A stretch of 64,000 nucleotides of DNA from Shewanella aestuarii (GTDB lineage: Bacteria > Pseudomonadota > Gammaproteobacteria > Enterobacterales > Shewanellaceae). Both the position numbers and the translations under genes were made by a program. The first letter of the stretch is position 1; each line of letters opens with the position of its first letter. The stretch is from contig NZ_CP050313.1 in NCBI RefSeq assembly GCF_011765625.1, forward strand, positions 2,972,501 to 3,036,500. Reading direction: 5' to 3'. A model generated the notes under the pieces. It searched no databases. It was not told the origin of the DNA and saw nothing but the letters and a program-made list of their open reading frames with translations. Positions 44,342-53,200 of this stretch are shown here, piece after piece.

Positions 44342-45270
44342 TTAACTGGATTTTCCCGTATGCTGCTTACCGACTAATTCAAGTCCCCACACTAAAGCTA
44401 CACCAAATATGGCGCAAGCAATCGCCAAACCAATTTGATGCGACTCGCCGGTAATGGATTGAAAATCAAATGGAGTCAGGTTTTGCTCCAATAAAGGCAC
44501 TTGTTCACCTTTAGAATTTTCACGCCAAGTTAATACCTGTTTCCATGGCCAAATTTTGCCAAGGGTACCCAGCATTAAGCCAATTAAAAACATCAAGGTG
44601 GCATCATGAAACTTACGCAATAATGCCGATAACACATGGCTAAAGCTTAATAAGCCCACTGCGCAACCGCTGGCAAAGCAAATCAGATAAGCAATATCAA
44701 ATCCTTTTGCCGCAGCAAGTACCGCAGGGTACATGCCCAATAACAACAAAATAAAACTACCTGAAATACCCGGTAAAATCATCGCGCAAATAGCGATGGT
44801 TCCTGCAAAGAAAAAGTTAATATAAGTCGCGTCCATAGCGATCGGATTGAGTACCGTAATCCCCAAGCAAAAGCAACACCAGCAACAAATAACAAGATTT
44901 TAATCAGCGAATAATGGCTAACCTGCTTCAACATATGAACAACAGAGAATAAAATCAGGCCAAAGAAAAATGACCACACCGGAATAGGATGCGTTGCCAA
45001 AAGCCAAGAGATTAATTTAGCTAAGGTAAAAATACTGGTCAAAATACCGCCAAATACACAGGCTAAAAACGGGCCATTGATATGCATAAAGGCGGCTTTA
45101 ATTCCTTGAGACTTAACCACGCTCCAAAGCGATGGATTGATTTTTTTAATCCCATCCAATAGTGGGTCTAAAATACCGGTAATAAACGCAATAGTACCGC
45201 CTGAAACACCAGGAACAACATCAGCAGCTCCCATTGCCATGCCCTTTAAATAGGTGATAAACGCCTTCAA
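44342..45270 (-). pseudogene. DUF368 membrane protein, interrupted by a single-base frameshift
   Basis: DUF368 proteins are polytopic inner-membrane proteins; recent work links the family to polyprenyl-phosphate recycling, stated from memory. The N-terminal part runs LKGMAMGAADVVPGVSGGTIAFITG to VAGVAFAWG, then shifts frame at a run of four C (minus-strand G) at 44861-44864. The next frame continues correctly with ITVLNPIAMDATYINFFFAGTIAICAMILPGISGSFILLLLGMY. One extra G restores a 309-residue protein. The start is TTG at 45270, preceded by AAAGGA. All membrane segments and both PGxSG motifs remain, so this may be a sequence error. Confidence 0.85.
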
Positions 45271-45394
45271 AATGATTCCTTTAAACTGGTAATTAGGGCA
45301 ATTATACCCAGATGTCTGTAAGCAAACTACTGGCATCAGTGTTGCCAGAGTGTTAATCTCATCCGACCAGAACACTTACACCTTACAATGAAAA

Positions 45395-45871
45395 ATGAAT
45401 AACAACAAACCCAACAAAGTCATGGCGTTATACAAAAAGGTAACCGGCTACCCTTTTGGTCATAAAATATTCTCTAAAATGGTGTCTCGCATGGCACCCT
45501 ATTTCAGCACTGTTCATCCACATATAAAATCCTTAGAGACTAATCGCTGCGAAGTGCTCATTAAAAAACGCAAAATTGTTCAAAACCACATTGGTACGGT
45601 GCACGTGATTGCGATTTGTAATGGCCTTGAAATGGCAATGGGCACAATGGCGGAGGCGTCCATACCTGCTCATTTACGTTGGATCCCTAAAGGCATGAGT
45701 GTTGATTACACAGCTAAAGCTGGTACTGATATTTTATGTGTCGCCCAAGTAACCCCTGAACAATGGCAAATAGGCGATATGCTAGTTGATGTAAAAGCAT
45801 ACGACAGCAACGGAGTTGTGGTTGTGCAAGGACATATCAAGCTGTGGATCTCAGAAAAACCCCAGAAGTAG
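45395..45871 (+). CDS. Hotdog-fold DUF4442 protein, possible acyl-CoA thioesterase
   Basis: 158 residues: an N-terminal helix (ALYKKVTGYPFGHKIFSKMVSRMAPYF), then the hotdog-type IGTVHVIAICNGLEMAMGTMAEASIPAHLRWIPKGMSVDYTAKA core with N and E residues where thioesterases place catalytic groups. The DUF4442 family is related to PaaI-like thioesterases, but substrate and activity are not known. Transcribed divergently from the DUF368 gene; terminated at 45890-45951. Confidence 0.8.
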   Translation: MNNNKPNKVMALYKKVTGYPFGHKIFSKMVSRMAPYFSTVHPHIKSLETNRCEVLIKKRKIVQNHIGTVHVIAICNGLEMAMGTMAEASIPAHLRWIPKGMSVDYTAKAGTDILCVAQVTPEQWQIGDMLVDVKAYDSNGVVVVQGHIKLWISEKPQK

Positions 45872-45889
45872 TCCGTCTAAAATCTGCCT

Positions 45890-45951
45890 AAAGGCTATTG
45901 ACTGAGTTAATGATTCAACGGTCAGCTATAGTTTAGTTAATAGCCTTTTTT
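45890..45951 (+). terminator. Terminator with long loop after the DUF4442 gene
   Basis: AAAGGCTATTGACT pairs with AGTTAATAGCCTTT (13 of 14) across a 30-base loop that may fold itself, then a T-run. Confidence 0.75.
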
Positions 45952-45974
45952 ACAGATAACAAACAAGGAATGTG

Positions 45975-47125
45975 ATGCACAACAGGGTGATAGGAAAGCA
46001 GCGCTTAGCCAATCTTGATGCTATACGCGGATTTGCATTACTGGGGATTTTTTTCTAAATATCTACTATATGGGTAATAGCTTTTATGGCTATGCACCTC
46101 ATTCTCCACAACTCTGTACCGATATTGTCATTGAGCTACTGAGTAATGTGTTTCTTGAAGGCCGGTTTCTGAGTCTATTTGCCATGCTGTTTGGTGCAGG
46201 TATTTATATTCATCGACAAAAATACTCATCCTTACCAATGGCTGCAACTGACCCAATAAAAAGTCGATTACACTGGCTAATAGGCATTGGCTTAGTGCAT
46301 GGCATTGTTATTTTTTCTGGTGATATTTTATTAGCCTATGGGTTATGCGGTTTACTGGCATATTATTATTACGAACTCTCAACAAACGCATTAATTCAAA
46401 AGGCTTGCTGGTTTATCGCTATTGCACTGTTGATGATTTCGCTAATAACGCTCACTATCGAAGATGAACCATATTATCGAGGTTCAGCCTTATTTAATGA
46501 GCAACTTAGCGTTTGGACTGGGAGTTATTTTCAGCAATTATTAATGCAAGGTCTGATGGTCGGCTACATGTTAGTAATAACACCATTAACGCTGCTTTGG
46601 TACGGGACGGGATTAATGCTAATTGGCATGGCATTAATTAAACAAGGTTATTTTGAAAGTGGTTTTAGTCGCTCACAATTATCAATAATGGCAATATCAG
46701 GAGTCGCTTTTTCCATCATAGATAGCGGATTAAGCTTAACTGACTCATTAATACTCAACGAATTATCAAATTTGTTTATGATGATTAGCGCGCTCCCTGT
46801 GGCGCTAATTTATTTACACATCATAGTAAAACTTTGCCAAAACAATCCACTAAAGCTCACCTTGCTACAAAATTTGGGAAAACTATCGTTAAGCTTTTAT
46901 ATTTTGCAGTCCATTGTAGGCACCATCACTTTTCGTCATTTATATCCACAATGGCAATCTAGCTTTGACCGAATTGATTATATGCTCTTTGCGATCATTT
47001 TTAGTTTATTCCAACTTGGCTTGGCCGCACTCTATTTGCGATATTTTAACCAAGGGCCGCTTGAAAAACTGTTAGTATGGTTAAGTCAACGCAATCATAA
47101 ATCAAAGACCACGCTGTGGTCATAA
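45975..47125 (+). pseudogene. DUF418 membrane protein, interrupted by a single-base frameshift
   Basis: It starts ATG at 45975 after AAGGAATG and reads QRLANLDAIRGFALLGIFF, the DUF418 signature, then stops because the T-run at 46048-46054 is one base short. The next frame continues with LNIYYMGNSFYGYAPHS and the conserved EGRFLSLFAMLFGAGIYI through to SFYILQSIVGTITF and the C-terminal membrane segments. Adding one T gives 383 residues, normal for the family. DUF418 proteins are inner-membrane proteins of unknown function. The rest of the frame is undamaged. Confidence 0.85.
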
Positions 47126-47158
47126 TCTAACTAAGTAAAAATAGGAGTATTGTTTACT

Positions 47159-47533
47159 ATGAAGTCATTTGCTTGGTTAATTATTGCGCTAATACTTGGC
47201 GCTATGACATTGGGTTACTTTGTTTATCAACTTAGTCCACTACTACCTGCTGCATTTATCGTAATAAATATACTTAGCTATGCCATAACTTGGCACGATA
47301 AACGAATCGCGACCAAAAACCGTGTTGCCCAGCAAACCAAAACACGCATTAGCGAGAAAACACTCTACAGCTATGCCATATTAGGCGGCTGGCCAGCAGG
47401 CATTTTAGCCCAACAGCACTTTCGACATAAAACCCAAAAGCAGCCCTTTAAAGCAATTTATTGGGGCTGCATTATCGTCAATGTGGTGTTGAGTGCTTTG
47501 ATTAGCTATCAATATTACCAATTAACTCTTTAG
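47159..47533 (+). CDS. DUF1294 family membrane protein
   Basis: 124 residues with two N-terminal and one C-terminal membrane segments. The DUF1294 core is SYAITWHDKRIATKNRVAQQTKTRISEKTLYSYAILGGWPAGILAQQHFRHKTQK, with conserved Asp-Lys, Arg-x-Ser/Thr-Glu and HxxKK-like motifs. Function unknown; the domain also occurs fused to cold-shock domains. ATG at 47159 follows GGAG at some distance (12 bases); an in-frame TTG at 47150 is the alternative. It lies 33 bp after the DUF418 gene, possibly co-transcribed. Confidence 0.82.
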   Translation: MKSFAWLIIALILGAMTLGYFVYQLSPLLPAAFIVINILSYAITWHDKRIATKNRVAQQTKTRISEKTLYSYAILGGWPAGILAQQHFRHKTQKQPFKAIYWGCIIVNVVLSALISYQYYQLTL

Positions 47534-47630
47534 CCTAAAGCAAGCTTTAAACGCCGACAAAACCTATATTGCCATAGAAAACTAGGCTACACTTGGTAGC
47601 TAATTTTTTAATTACCGAAGAGAATTTTAC

Positions 47631-48101
47631 ATGCGCATGATGTTAGCCGTTGTTGTTATTGCCTTAGTGGTATTTTATTTTTTTAGCCAAATGAATAATC
47701 AAAAAGCCGCCAAAGAAAACATTGAAAAGGGTAATATTTTCTTAGCTGAAAATGCCAAGCGCGAAGGCGTAGTGCAAACCTTATCAGGCCTACAATATGA
47801 AGTGCTGACAAAAAGTGACAATACTGAACACCCTACAGCTCAAAGTAATGTGACCGTGCATTATCATGGCACATTAATAGACGGTACCGTGTTTGATAGC
47901 TCAGTTGATCGCGGACAAACCATTGCCTTTTCTTTAAATCAAGTAATTAAAGGCTGGACCGAAGGTGTGCAGTTAATGACAGTTGGCGACAAGTTCCGCT
48001 TTTACATTCCAAGCCAACTGGCTTATGGCAACCGCTCAACCGGTAAAATCCAAGGCGGCTCAGTGCTGATTTTTGATGTTGAATTATTTGAAATTAACTA
48101 A
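47631..48101 (+). CDS. Membrane-anchored FKBP-type peptidyl-prolyl isomerase
   Basis: 156 residues. An N-terminal hydrophobic anchor (MLAVVVIALVVFYFFS) replaces the dimerisation domain of the FklB paralogue. The FKBP domain follows: GLQYEVLTKSDN, VTVHYHGTLIDGTVFDSSVDRG, VIKGWTEGVQLMTVGDKFRFYIPSQLAYG, GSVLIFDVELFEI. Active-site aromatic residues (Tyr, Phe and Trp of the pocket) are kept. Probably faces the periplasm and aids folding there. The first half of the FKBP domain (FLAENAKREGV) is very close to FklB, suggesting duplication. Confidence 0.88.
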   Translation: MRMMLAVVVIALVVFYFFSQMNNQKAAKENIEKGNIFLAENAKREGVVQTLSGLQYEVLTKSDNTEHPTAQSNVTVHYHGTLIDGTVFDSSVDRGQTIAFSLNQVIKGWTEGVQLMTVGDKFRFYIPSQLAYGNRSTGKIQGGSVLIFDVELFEIN

Positions 48102-48110
48102 GAACTGCAA

Positions 48111-48152
48111 ACGCTTATATAACTGCTTATTCAAAGCCCGTTATATAAGCGT
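48111..48152 (+). other. Hairpin after the FKBP gene
   Basis: ACGCTTATATAAC and GTTATATAAGCGT are a perfect 13-bp inverted repeat around a 16-base loop. No T-run follows, so it may be an mRNA 3' stabiliser or a weak terminator. Confidence 0.5.
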
Positions 48153-48260
48153 CAAACACTATCCACATCTTGCTTACTGCTTATCTAGAAATGTTCTATC
48201 TTAGCTATTGCTCTGTTTGGTGTAACTAGCCCAACACTTCTTGGATATTTTTGCCCGTGT

Positions 48261-48460
48261 CTGGGATATTTAGGATTTACGGCATTGTACGCCCATAGTC
48301 ACAGATATCACCAGTATGACACTGAAATTTCCGACATTACTTTTAGTCAGATTTGTAAGAATACCCTTTAGTACAGATGAGCAAGCTAGACATTGCTGTA
48401 AGTCTATGTCGTCTTAACCAAAATATACCTATTTGGGATACTTGCAGGCTCATCTGCCCC
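48261..48460. repeat. Interspersed repeat, copy C
   Basis: A 200-bp relative of copy A at 10061-10335 in the same orientation, lacking about 75 bp of its middle and with eroded hairpins. Shared blocks include CTGGGAT, ACACTGA-ATTTCC, TAGTCAGAT, TAGTACA, CTTAACCAAAAT and GCTCATCTGCCCC. The gap 48153-48660 holds no gene I can support apart from this repeat and the catalase-gene leader. Confidence 0.6.
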
Positions 48461-48660
48461 TATTCAAAATACATATAACCAATATCCACATAGCTAAATG
48501 CATCTCAAACATAAAATTACTATATCAAACCAACATCTTTTATCATCATTGTGAGCTAAGCTAGTTTATCTTCAAGCATTTTATTTTTGTCATAGTGCAA
48601 TAAATATCAGCTTTTGCCTTTCTTTACCCAATACCACGTAAACGAATCAATAGGATGACT

Positions 48661-49653
48661 ATGCAAACTCGCACACTCTCTATGCTAATCAAAGCAAGTC
48701 TATTTACCGCTTTACCAATGTTGACGTTACCCACCGAAGCCGCACAAAAAACTATCTCTGAATTAGTAGATGCCGTTAATGGTACCCCTGATGAACTTAG
48801 CCGCGATGCGGGTAAAAAAGTAAAGTTACGCAATCATGCAAATGGATTTTGTACTTCAGGTGTATTTAAGCCCAATCCCCAAGCCACTGATGCATTTGCT
48901 ATTCCGTTTTTCACCCAAGCTAATATTGATATTATTGCCCGCTTTTCTTTAGGTGGGATTAATCCACTGTCATCAGATAAAACCACTGGCCGTTTTATGT
49001 CGCTAAAGCTAAATGGTGACAATGAAAGTTTGCATTTTGTAACCTCAAATGCCGAGGTATTTTTTGCCAGTAATCTTGATGATTTCTTTACGTTTCAAAC
49101 CAAAATAAAACAAGGTAATGAAGGTAAGCAATGGTTGATTGACAATAAACCTGATACTAAGGCTTTTTTTGATTATGTAAAAAAACTGCCATCTACAATC
49201 AGTTATGCTGATAACCGCTACTTTGGTGTTAATAGCTTTATATTCACCTCAAAAAATGGTGAATCCGTTGCGGGGAGATGGATTTTTGAGCCAGTAAATG
49301 GCGTGAGAGCCGTATCAGCAAATGAGCTAGCTCAAAAGCCGGATCATTTTTTACAACAAGAATTAACTGAACGCATTGCCAGCACCCCCGCCACTTGGGA
49401 TCTGTTTGTTCAACTTGCCGAAGAACAAGATAAAGTGAATGATCCAACGATTGTTTGGCCGACCTCTCGAAAACGACTGTTAATCGGCCAAGTGATTATC
49501 AACGGTCAGCATGACGATTCCAAAGCCACTTTAGAGTGCGATAAGGGTATTTTTAATCCGTTACAATTACCCAAAGGTATATCACCATCGGCAGATCCTA
49601 TATTAAATGCTCGCTCTGCAGCTTATATAGAATCCTTTATCAGACGTAACTAA
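48661..49653 (+). CDS. Secreted catalase-family peroxidase (SrpA-like)
   Basis: 330 residues. A signal peptide (LIKASLFTALPMLTLPTEAA) is followed by a small-subunit catalase fold: KLRNHANGFCTSGVFKPNP with the distal His, ARFSLGGINP, and near the C-terminus LNARSAAYIESFI with the proximal heme Tyr. Periplasmic catalase-related proteins of this size are peroxidases rather than full catalases. ATG at 48661 follows AGGA by 5 bases; 48655 is a weaker choice. Transcribed alone between repeat C and a bidirectional terminator. Confidence 0.85.
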   Translation: MQTRTLSMLIKASLFTALPMLTLPTEAAQKTISELVDAVNGTPDELSRDAGKKVKLRNHANGFCTSGVFKPNPQATDAFAIPFFTQANIDIIARFSLGGINPLSSDKTTGRFMSLKLNGDNESLHFVTSNAEVFFASNLDDFFTFQTKIKQGNEGKQWLIDNKPDTKAFFDYVKKLPSTISYADNRYFGVNSFIFTSKNGESVAGRWIFEPVNGVRAVSANELAQKPDHFLQQELTERIASTPATWDLFVQLAEEQDKVNDPTIVWPTSRKRLLIGQVIINGQHDDSKATLECDKGIFNPLQLPKGISPSADPILNARSAAYIESFIRRN

Positions 49654-49696
49654 GGACAACTAACTCATACTGATACTGAAACAACGCAAGACATAA

Positions 49697-49728
49697 AAAC
49701 CTCCATCAATTTAGGTTGATGGAGGTTT
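49697..49728. terminator. Bidirectional terminator between the catalase-like and M24 genes
   Basis: AAACCTCCATCAA and TTGATGGAGGTTT pair perfectly (13 bp) around a 6-base loop between convergent genes. Confidence 0.8.
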
Positions 49729-49754
49729 GTATCACAGTAATATAGTATCGATGG

Positions 49755-50993
49755 TTATCCAAGATAAAACGGATCATCAATTGATTTGGCTGGTAAGGTA
49801 AACCACTTTGGTCCTTGTTCGGTCATATAAAAATGATCTTCATGACGAACACCAAATTCCCCCGGCACACATAGCATTGGCTCGTTACTAAAGCACATCC
49901 CAACAGCAAGAGGTGTACGATCGTTTTTGACCAAATATGGCCATTCATGAATATCTAACCCAATACCATGTCCTGTGCGGTGTGGTAACCCCGGAACAGC
50001 GTAACCTGGGCCAAAGCCAGCTTGTTCGATAACCGCTCTGGCAGCAACATCCACATCACCACATGGCGTACCAAGCTGAGCAGCAGCAAAAGCCGCAAAC
50101 TGAGCATCTTGTTCAATTTGCCATAATTCACGTTGACGAGCACTGGGCTCACCAAACACATAAGTACGAGTAATATCTGAGTTATATCCATGTAATTGAC
50201 AGCCAGTATCAATTAACACCGTATCATTTTTTGACAAGGCTTTAGGTGACACCACCCCATGCGGGTAAGCACTGTCTTCACCAAATAACACAATACAGAA
50301 ATATGAGCCATTTGCCGCACCTACTTTGCGATGAGCCGCATCAATAAAGCGCGTCACCTCATCGGTAGTAATACCTTCATATAAAATACTTGCCGCCGCT
50401 TTATGCACCTCTAGCGTCATATCCATTGCTCGTTGAATAAGTGCTAATTCAGTAGCAGACTTTTGCATCCGGCAACCAGCGGTGATGGGCTTAGCATCAA
50501 CTAACTTGTTAATATTTACGCTATTTGAGGCACTTAGCGCATTGGCAATGCCATTGCTGATAAAAAAAGCACTCGACTCATCAATCCCAATGGTGACATC
50601 TTTAGCAGAAAGTCCCATTTTATTAATAACTTCGGCAAATAAGGCATAAGGGCTTTCATCTTCATGCCAAGTATTCACATGGCCTTTTATCACCATAAAA
50701 CCTTGTAAAGTATCTAACTCAAATGCAGGAGCTATGTATTGCAACTCGCCTTTGGCAGGTAAAATAGCGCCTACCATGCGTTCACTGGCATACCATTTAG
50801 TGCCAGTAAAATAATATAAATTAGTACCCGCATTAAGATACAGTGCGTCAATCCCCGCCTTTTGCATCAAACCTTGCGCCTTAGCTATTCGCATTTGATA
50901 CTCAGCAAGGCTAATTGCCTCAACTCCCTGAGTCATATTTGTTAAGCCATCTAGCGCTTGTTGCTGAGTTTGTGTGCCGACGCCAATTGTCAT
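49755..50993 (-). CDS. M24 family Xaa-Pro peptidase
   Basis: 412 residues. Creatinase-like N-terminal domain (DALYLNAGTNLYYFTGTKWY) and a pita-bread M24 catalytic domain with the metal ligands in LIDTGCQLHGYNSDITRTYVFG (two Asp), HRTGHGIGLDIHEWP (His), FSNEPMLCVPGEFGVRHEDHF (two Glu). It cleaves Xaa-Pro peptide bonds in the cytoplasm, with Mn or Co as cofactor. Divergent from the second M24 gene, with a GntR-like palindrome between them. The ATG at 50993 follows a weak purine-rich site. Confidence 0.9.
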   Translation of the reverse strand: MTIGVGTQTQQQALDGLTNMTQGVEAISLAEYQMRIAKAQGLMQKAGIDALYLNAGTNLYYFTGTKWYASERMVGAILPAKGELQYIAPAFELDTLQGFMVIKGHVNTWHEDESPYALFAEVINKMGLSAKDVTIGIDESSAFFISNGIANALSASNSVNINKLVDAKPITAGCRMQKSATELALIQRAMDMTLEVHKAAASILYEGITTDEVTRFIDAAHRKVGAANGSYFCIVLFGEDSAYPHGVVSPKALSKNDTVLIDTGCQLHGYNSDITRTYVFGEPSARQRELWQIEQDAQFAAFAAAQLGTPCGDVDVAARAVIEQAGFGPGYAVPGLPHRTGHGIGLDIHEWPYLVKNDRTPLAVGMCFSNEPMLCVPGEFGVRHEDHFYMTEQGPKWFTLPAKSIDDPFYLG

Positions 50994-51058
50994 TGCAACT
51001 CCGTTTTGTCATTTTTCATTACTAGGATTAGCGATAGAAACCACTGTCGCCTTCAATT

Positions 51059-51070
51059 ATTGTATACAAT
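51059..51070. promoter_or_regulatory. ATTGTATACAAT palindrome between divergent M24 peptidase genes
   Basis: A perfect 12-bp palindrome identical to the one at 30070-30081. It lies 66 bp from one start codon and 120 bp from the other, so one regulator could control both peptidases. It resembles GntR-family operators. Confidence 0.5.
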
Positions 51071-51189
51071 ATAAATTGACTATATATTAGGTCAAGTTTA
51101 AATAAGCTTAACTTGCAACTCATTCGCAGAGCCTGAGATAATCAGGCTCACTTTCTCGCTCAATCTCGCTATTGGAGTCGACTTTATTT

Positions 51190-52983
51190 ATGCCTTATTC
51201 ACCTGCTATTGCCTCACGCCTTACCGCTATTCGTCAACAACTTGAAATCGAACAAATTGACGCCTTTATTATTCCTCGTGCTGATGAGTACTTGGGCGAA
51301 TACGTTCCAGCAAGAAATGAACGGTTACACTGGGCTAGCGGTTTTACCGGTTCAGCGGGGATGGCCATCATTCTCAAAGATACTGCGGCTATTTTTACCG
51401 ACGGCCGTTATACCGTGCAGGTTCGCCAACAAGTCGATGGCGCTTTGTTTCAGTACCTCAGTTTAACTGACGACCCACAAATTGAATGGCTAGCCGACAC
51501 CTTACCCACCGGTAGCAAAGTTGGTTTTGATAGCCGTTTGCATACTTTTGCTTGGTATCAACAAGCCATAAGCCGTTTAGATAAAGCACAAATTGCGTTA
51601 GTTGATGTCAAACAAAACCCAATTGATGTGCACTGGCAAGACAGACCCACATTGCCAACGGCCCCTTTTAGCTTATTTAGCAACGAATCGGCAGGTAAAA
51701 CCAGCCTTGAAAAGCGTCAGCAAATAGGCGCATTAGTGGCAAAACAAGGCGCAGATGTCGCGCTTATTGCGGCGTTAGATTCATTTTGTTGGCTACTGAA
51801 CATTCGTGGCAATGATGTGCCCCGCTTACCGGTCATTTTAGGTAACGCCCTATTAGCTGCAAACGGTGATATGACCCTATTTACCGATCTTAACAAAGTG
51901 CCAGCAGGCTTTAGTGAACATGTCGGCAATGGGGTTATTGTTAAAGATGAAAGTGAACTAAAAGAAGCCTTATCTAATCTTGCAGGCGTAAAACTATTAG
52001 CCGATCCAAACGCTGCTAATGCTTTTTGTCAGCTGCAAGCACAGCAAGCTGGGGCAAAACTCATTGCAGGGCTAGATCCAGTTGCTCTACCAAAAGCACA
52101 AAAAAACCATGCTGAACTTCAAGGCATGAAAGCCTGCCACATTCGTGATGGCGTTGCCGTATCAAAATTTTTGGCATGGTTAGACCGTCAAGTCGAACAA
52201 AACATAATGCATGATGAGGCTGCGCTGGCCACACAATTAGAAAGCTATCGTTTAACCGATCCGCTTTACCGCGAACCCAGCTTTGACACTATTTCAGCAA
52301 CTGGTGCTAATGCGGCAATGTGCCATTACAACCACAATAATGGCACCCCAGCGACCATGACAATGGATAGTATTTATCTTGTTGATTCTGGTGCGCAGTA
52401 TCTTGACGGCACCACAGATGTCACCCGCACAATCGCCATTGGCCATGTAACCGATGAACAAAAGAAAATGGTGACTTTAGTACTTAAAGGACATATTGCG
52501 CTCGATTTAGCCCGTTTCCCTAAAGGCACCTCAGGGCAACAGCTAGATGCCTTTGCTCGTCAATACCTGTGGCAACATGGATTTGATTATGATCATGGTA
52601 CTGGTCATGGTGTTGGCCATTTTTTAAGTGTTCATGAAGGTCCGCAACGTATTGGCAAAAATGTCAATAACGTGGCATTGATGCCAGGTATGGTGTTATC
52701 CAACGAACCGGGGTACTACCGCACAGATGGCTTTGGCATACGCCTCGAAAACCTCGTTGTAGTTCAGCCCTGCTCAGCGCTTGCTGGCGCAGAAAGAGAA
52801 ATGCTTGAGTTTGATGCTCTGACGATGATCCCAATGGATGTACGATTAATAGATAAAACCTTATTAACCGACACTGAAGTTAATTGGGTTAACCAATATC
52901 ATGCCAAAGTTCGTCAAACCTTAGCGCCCTTGATGCAAGGCGATGAGCTTACATGGCTGAATAAAGTAACTGCCGCTATTTAG
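51190..52983 (+). CDS. Aminopeptidase P family protein (three-domain, XPNPEP-like)
   Basis: 597 residues with two creatinase-like N-terminal domains (FIIPRADEYLGEYVPARNERLHWASGFTGSAG; DSFCWLLNIRGNDVPRLPV) and an M24 catalytic domain: YLVDSGAQYLDGTTDVTRTIA (two Asp), HGTGHGVGHFLSVHEGP (His), LSNEPGYYRTDGFGIRLEN (two Glu). It removes N-terminal residues preceding proline. The frame opens at a TTG (51172), but the ATG at 51190 is preferred. Possibly co-regulated with the divergent peptidase through the palindrome at 51059-51070. Confidence 0.92.
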   Translation: MPYSPAIASRLTAIRQQLEIEQIDAFIIPRADEYLGEYVPARNERLHWASGFTGSAGMAIILKDTAAIFTDGRYTVQVRQQVDGALFQYLSLTDDPQIEWLADTLPTGSKVGFDSRLHTFAWYQQAISRLDKAQIALVDVKQNPIDVHWQDRPTLPTAPFSLFSNESAGKTSLEKRQQIGALVAKQGADVALIAALDSFCWLLNIRGNDVPRLPVILGNALLAANGDMTLFTDLNKVPAGFSEHVGNGVIVKDESELKEALSNLAGVKLLADPNAANAFCQLQAQQAGAKLIAGLDPVALPKAQKNHAELQGMKACHIRDGVAVSKFLAWLDRQVEQNIMHDEAALATQLESYRLTDPLYREPSFDTISATGANAAMCHYNHNNGTPATMTMDSIYLVDSGAQYLDGTTDVTRTIAIGHVTDEQKKMVTLVLKGHIALDLARFPKGTSGQQLDAFARQYLWQHGFDYDHGTGHGVGHFLSVHEGPQRIGKNVNNVALMPGMVLSNEPGYYRTDGFGIRLENLVVVQPCSALAGAEREMLEFDALTMIPMDVRLIDKTLLTDTEVNWVNQYHAKVRQTLAPLMQGDELTWLNKVTAAI

Positions 52984-53008
52984 GTTAACGATATTTAAAC
53001 CAACGGAT

Positions 53009-53039
53009 AAAATGGCAATTAAATTGATTGCCATTTTTT
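53009..53039 (+). terminator. Terminator after the aminopeptidase P gene
   Basis: AAATGGCAAT pairs with ATTGCCATTT around a 7-base loop, followed by T on the + strand. Confidence 0.82.
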
Positions 53040-53200
53040 ATGCCTGAACCAAAGATAAAGTTCAGGATTTAAACAAAAGTTTGTTATACTCCGCGCCCTT
53101 AAAATGGTTACTGAGTTTGAGATAGCAAGTGTAGGCAGCTACGATTTGCTAAAATAGCCTTTAACCAACGTTGACTTGCTGCATTACAGGAACTGAAACC

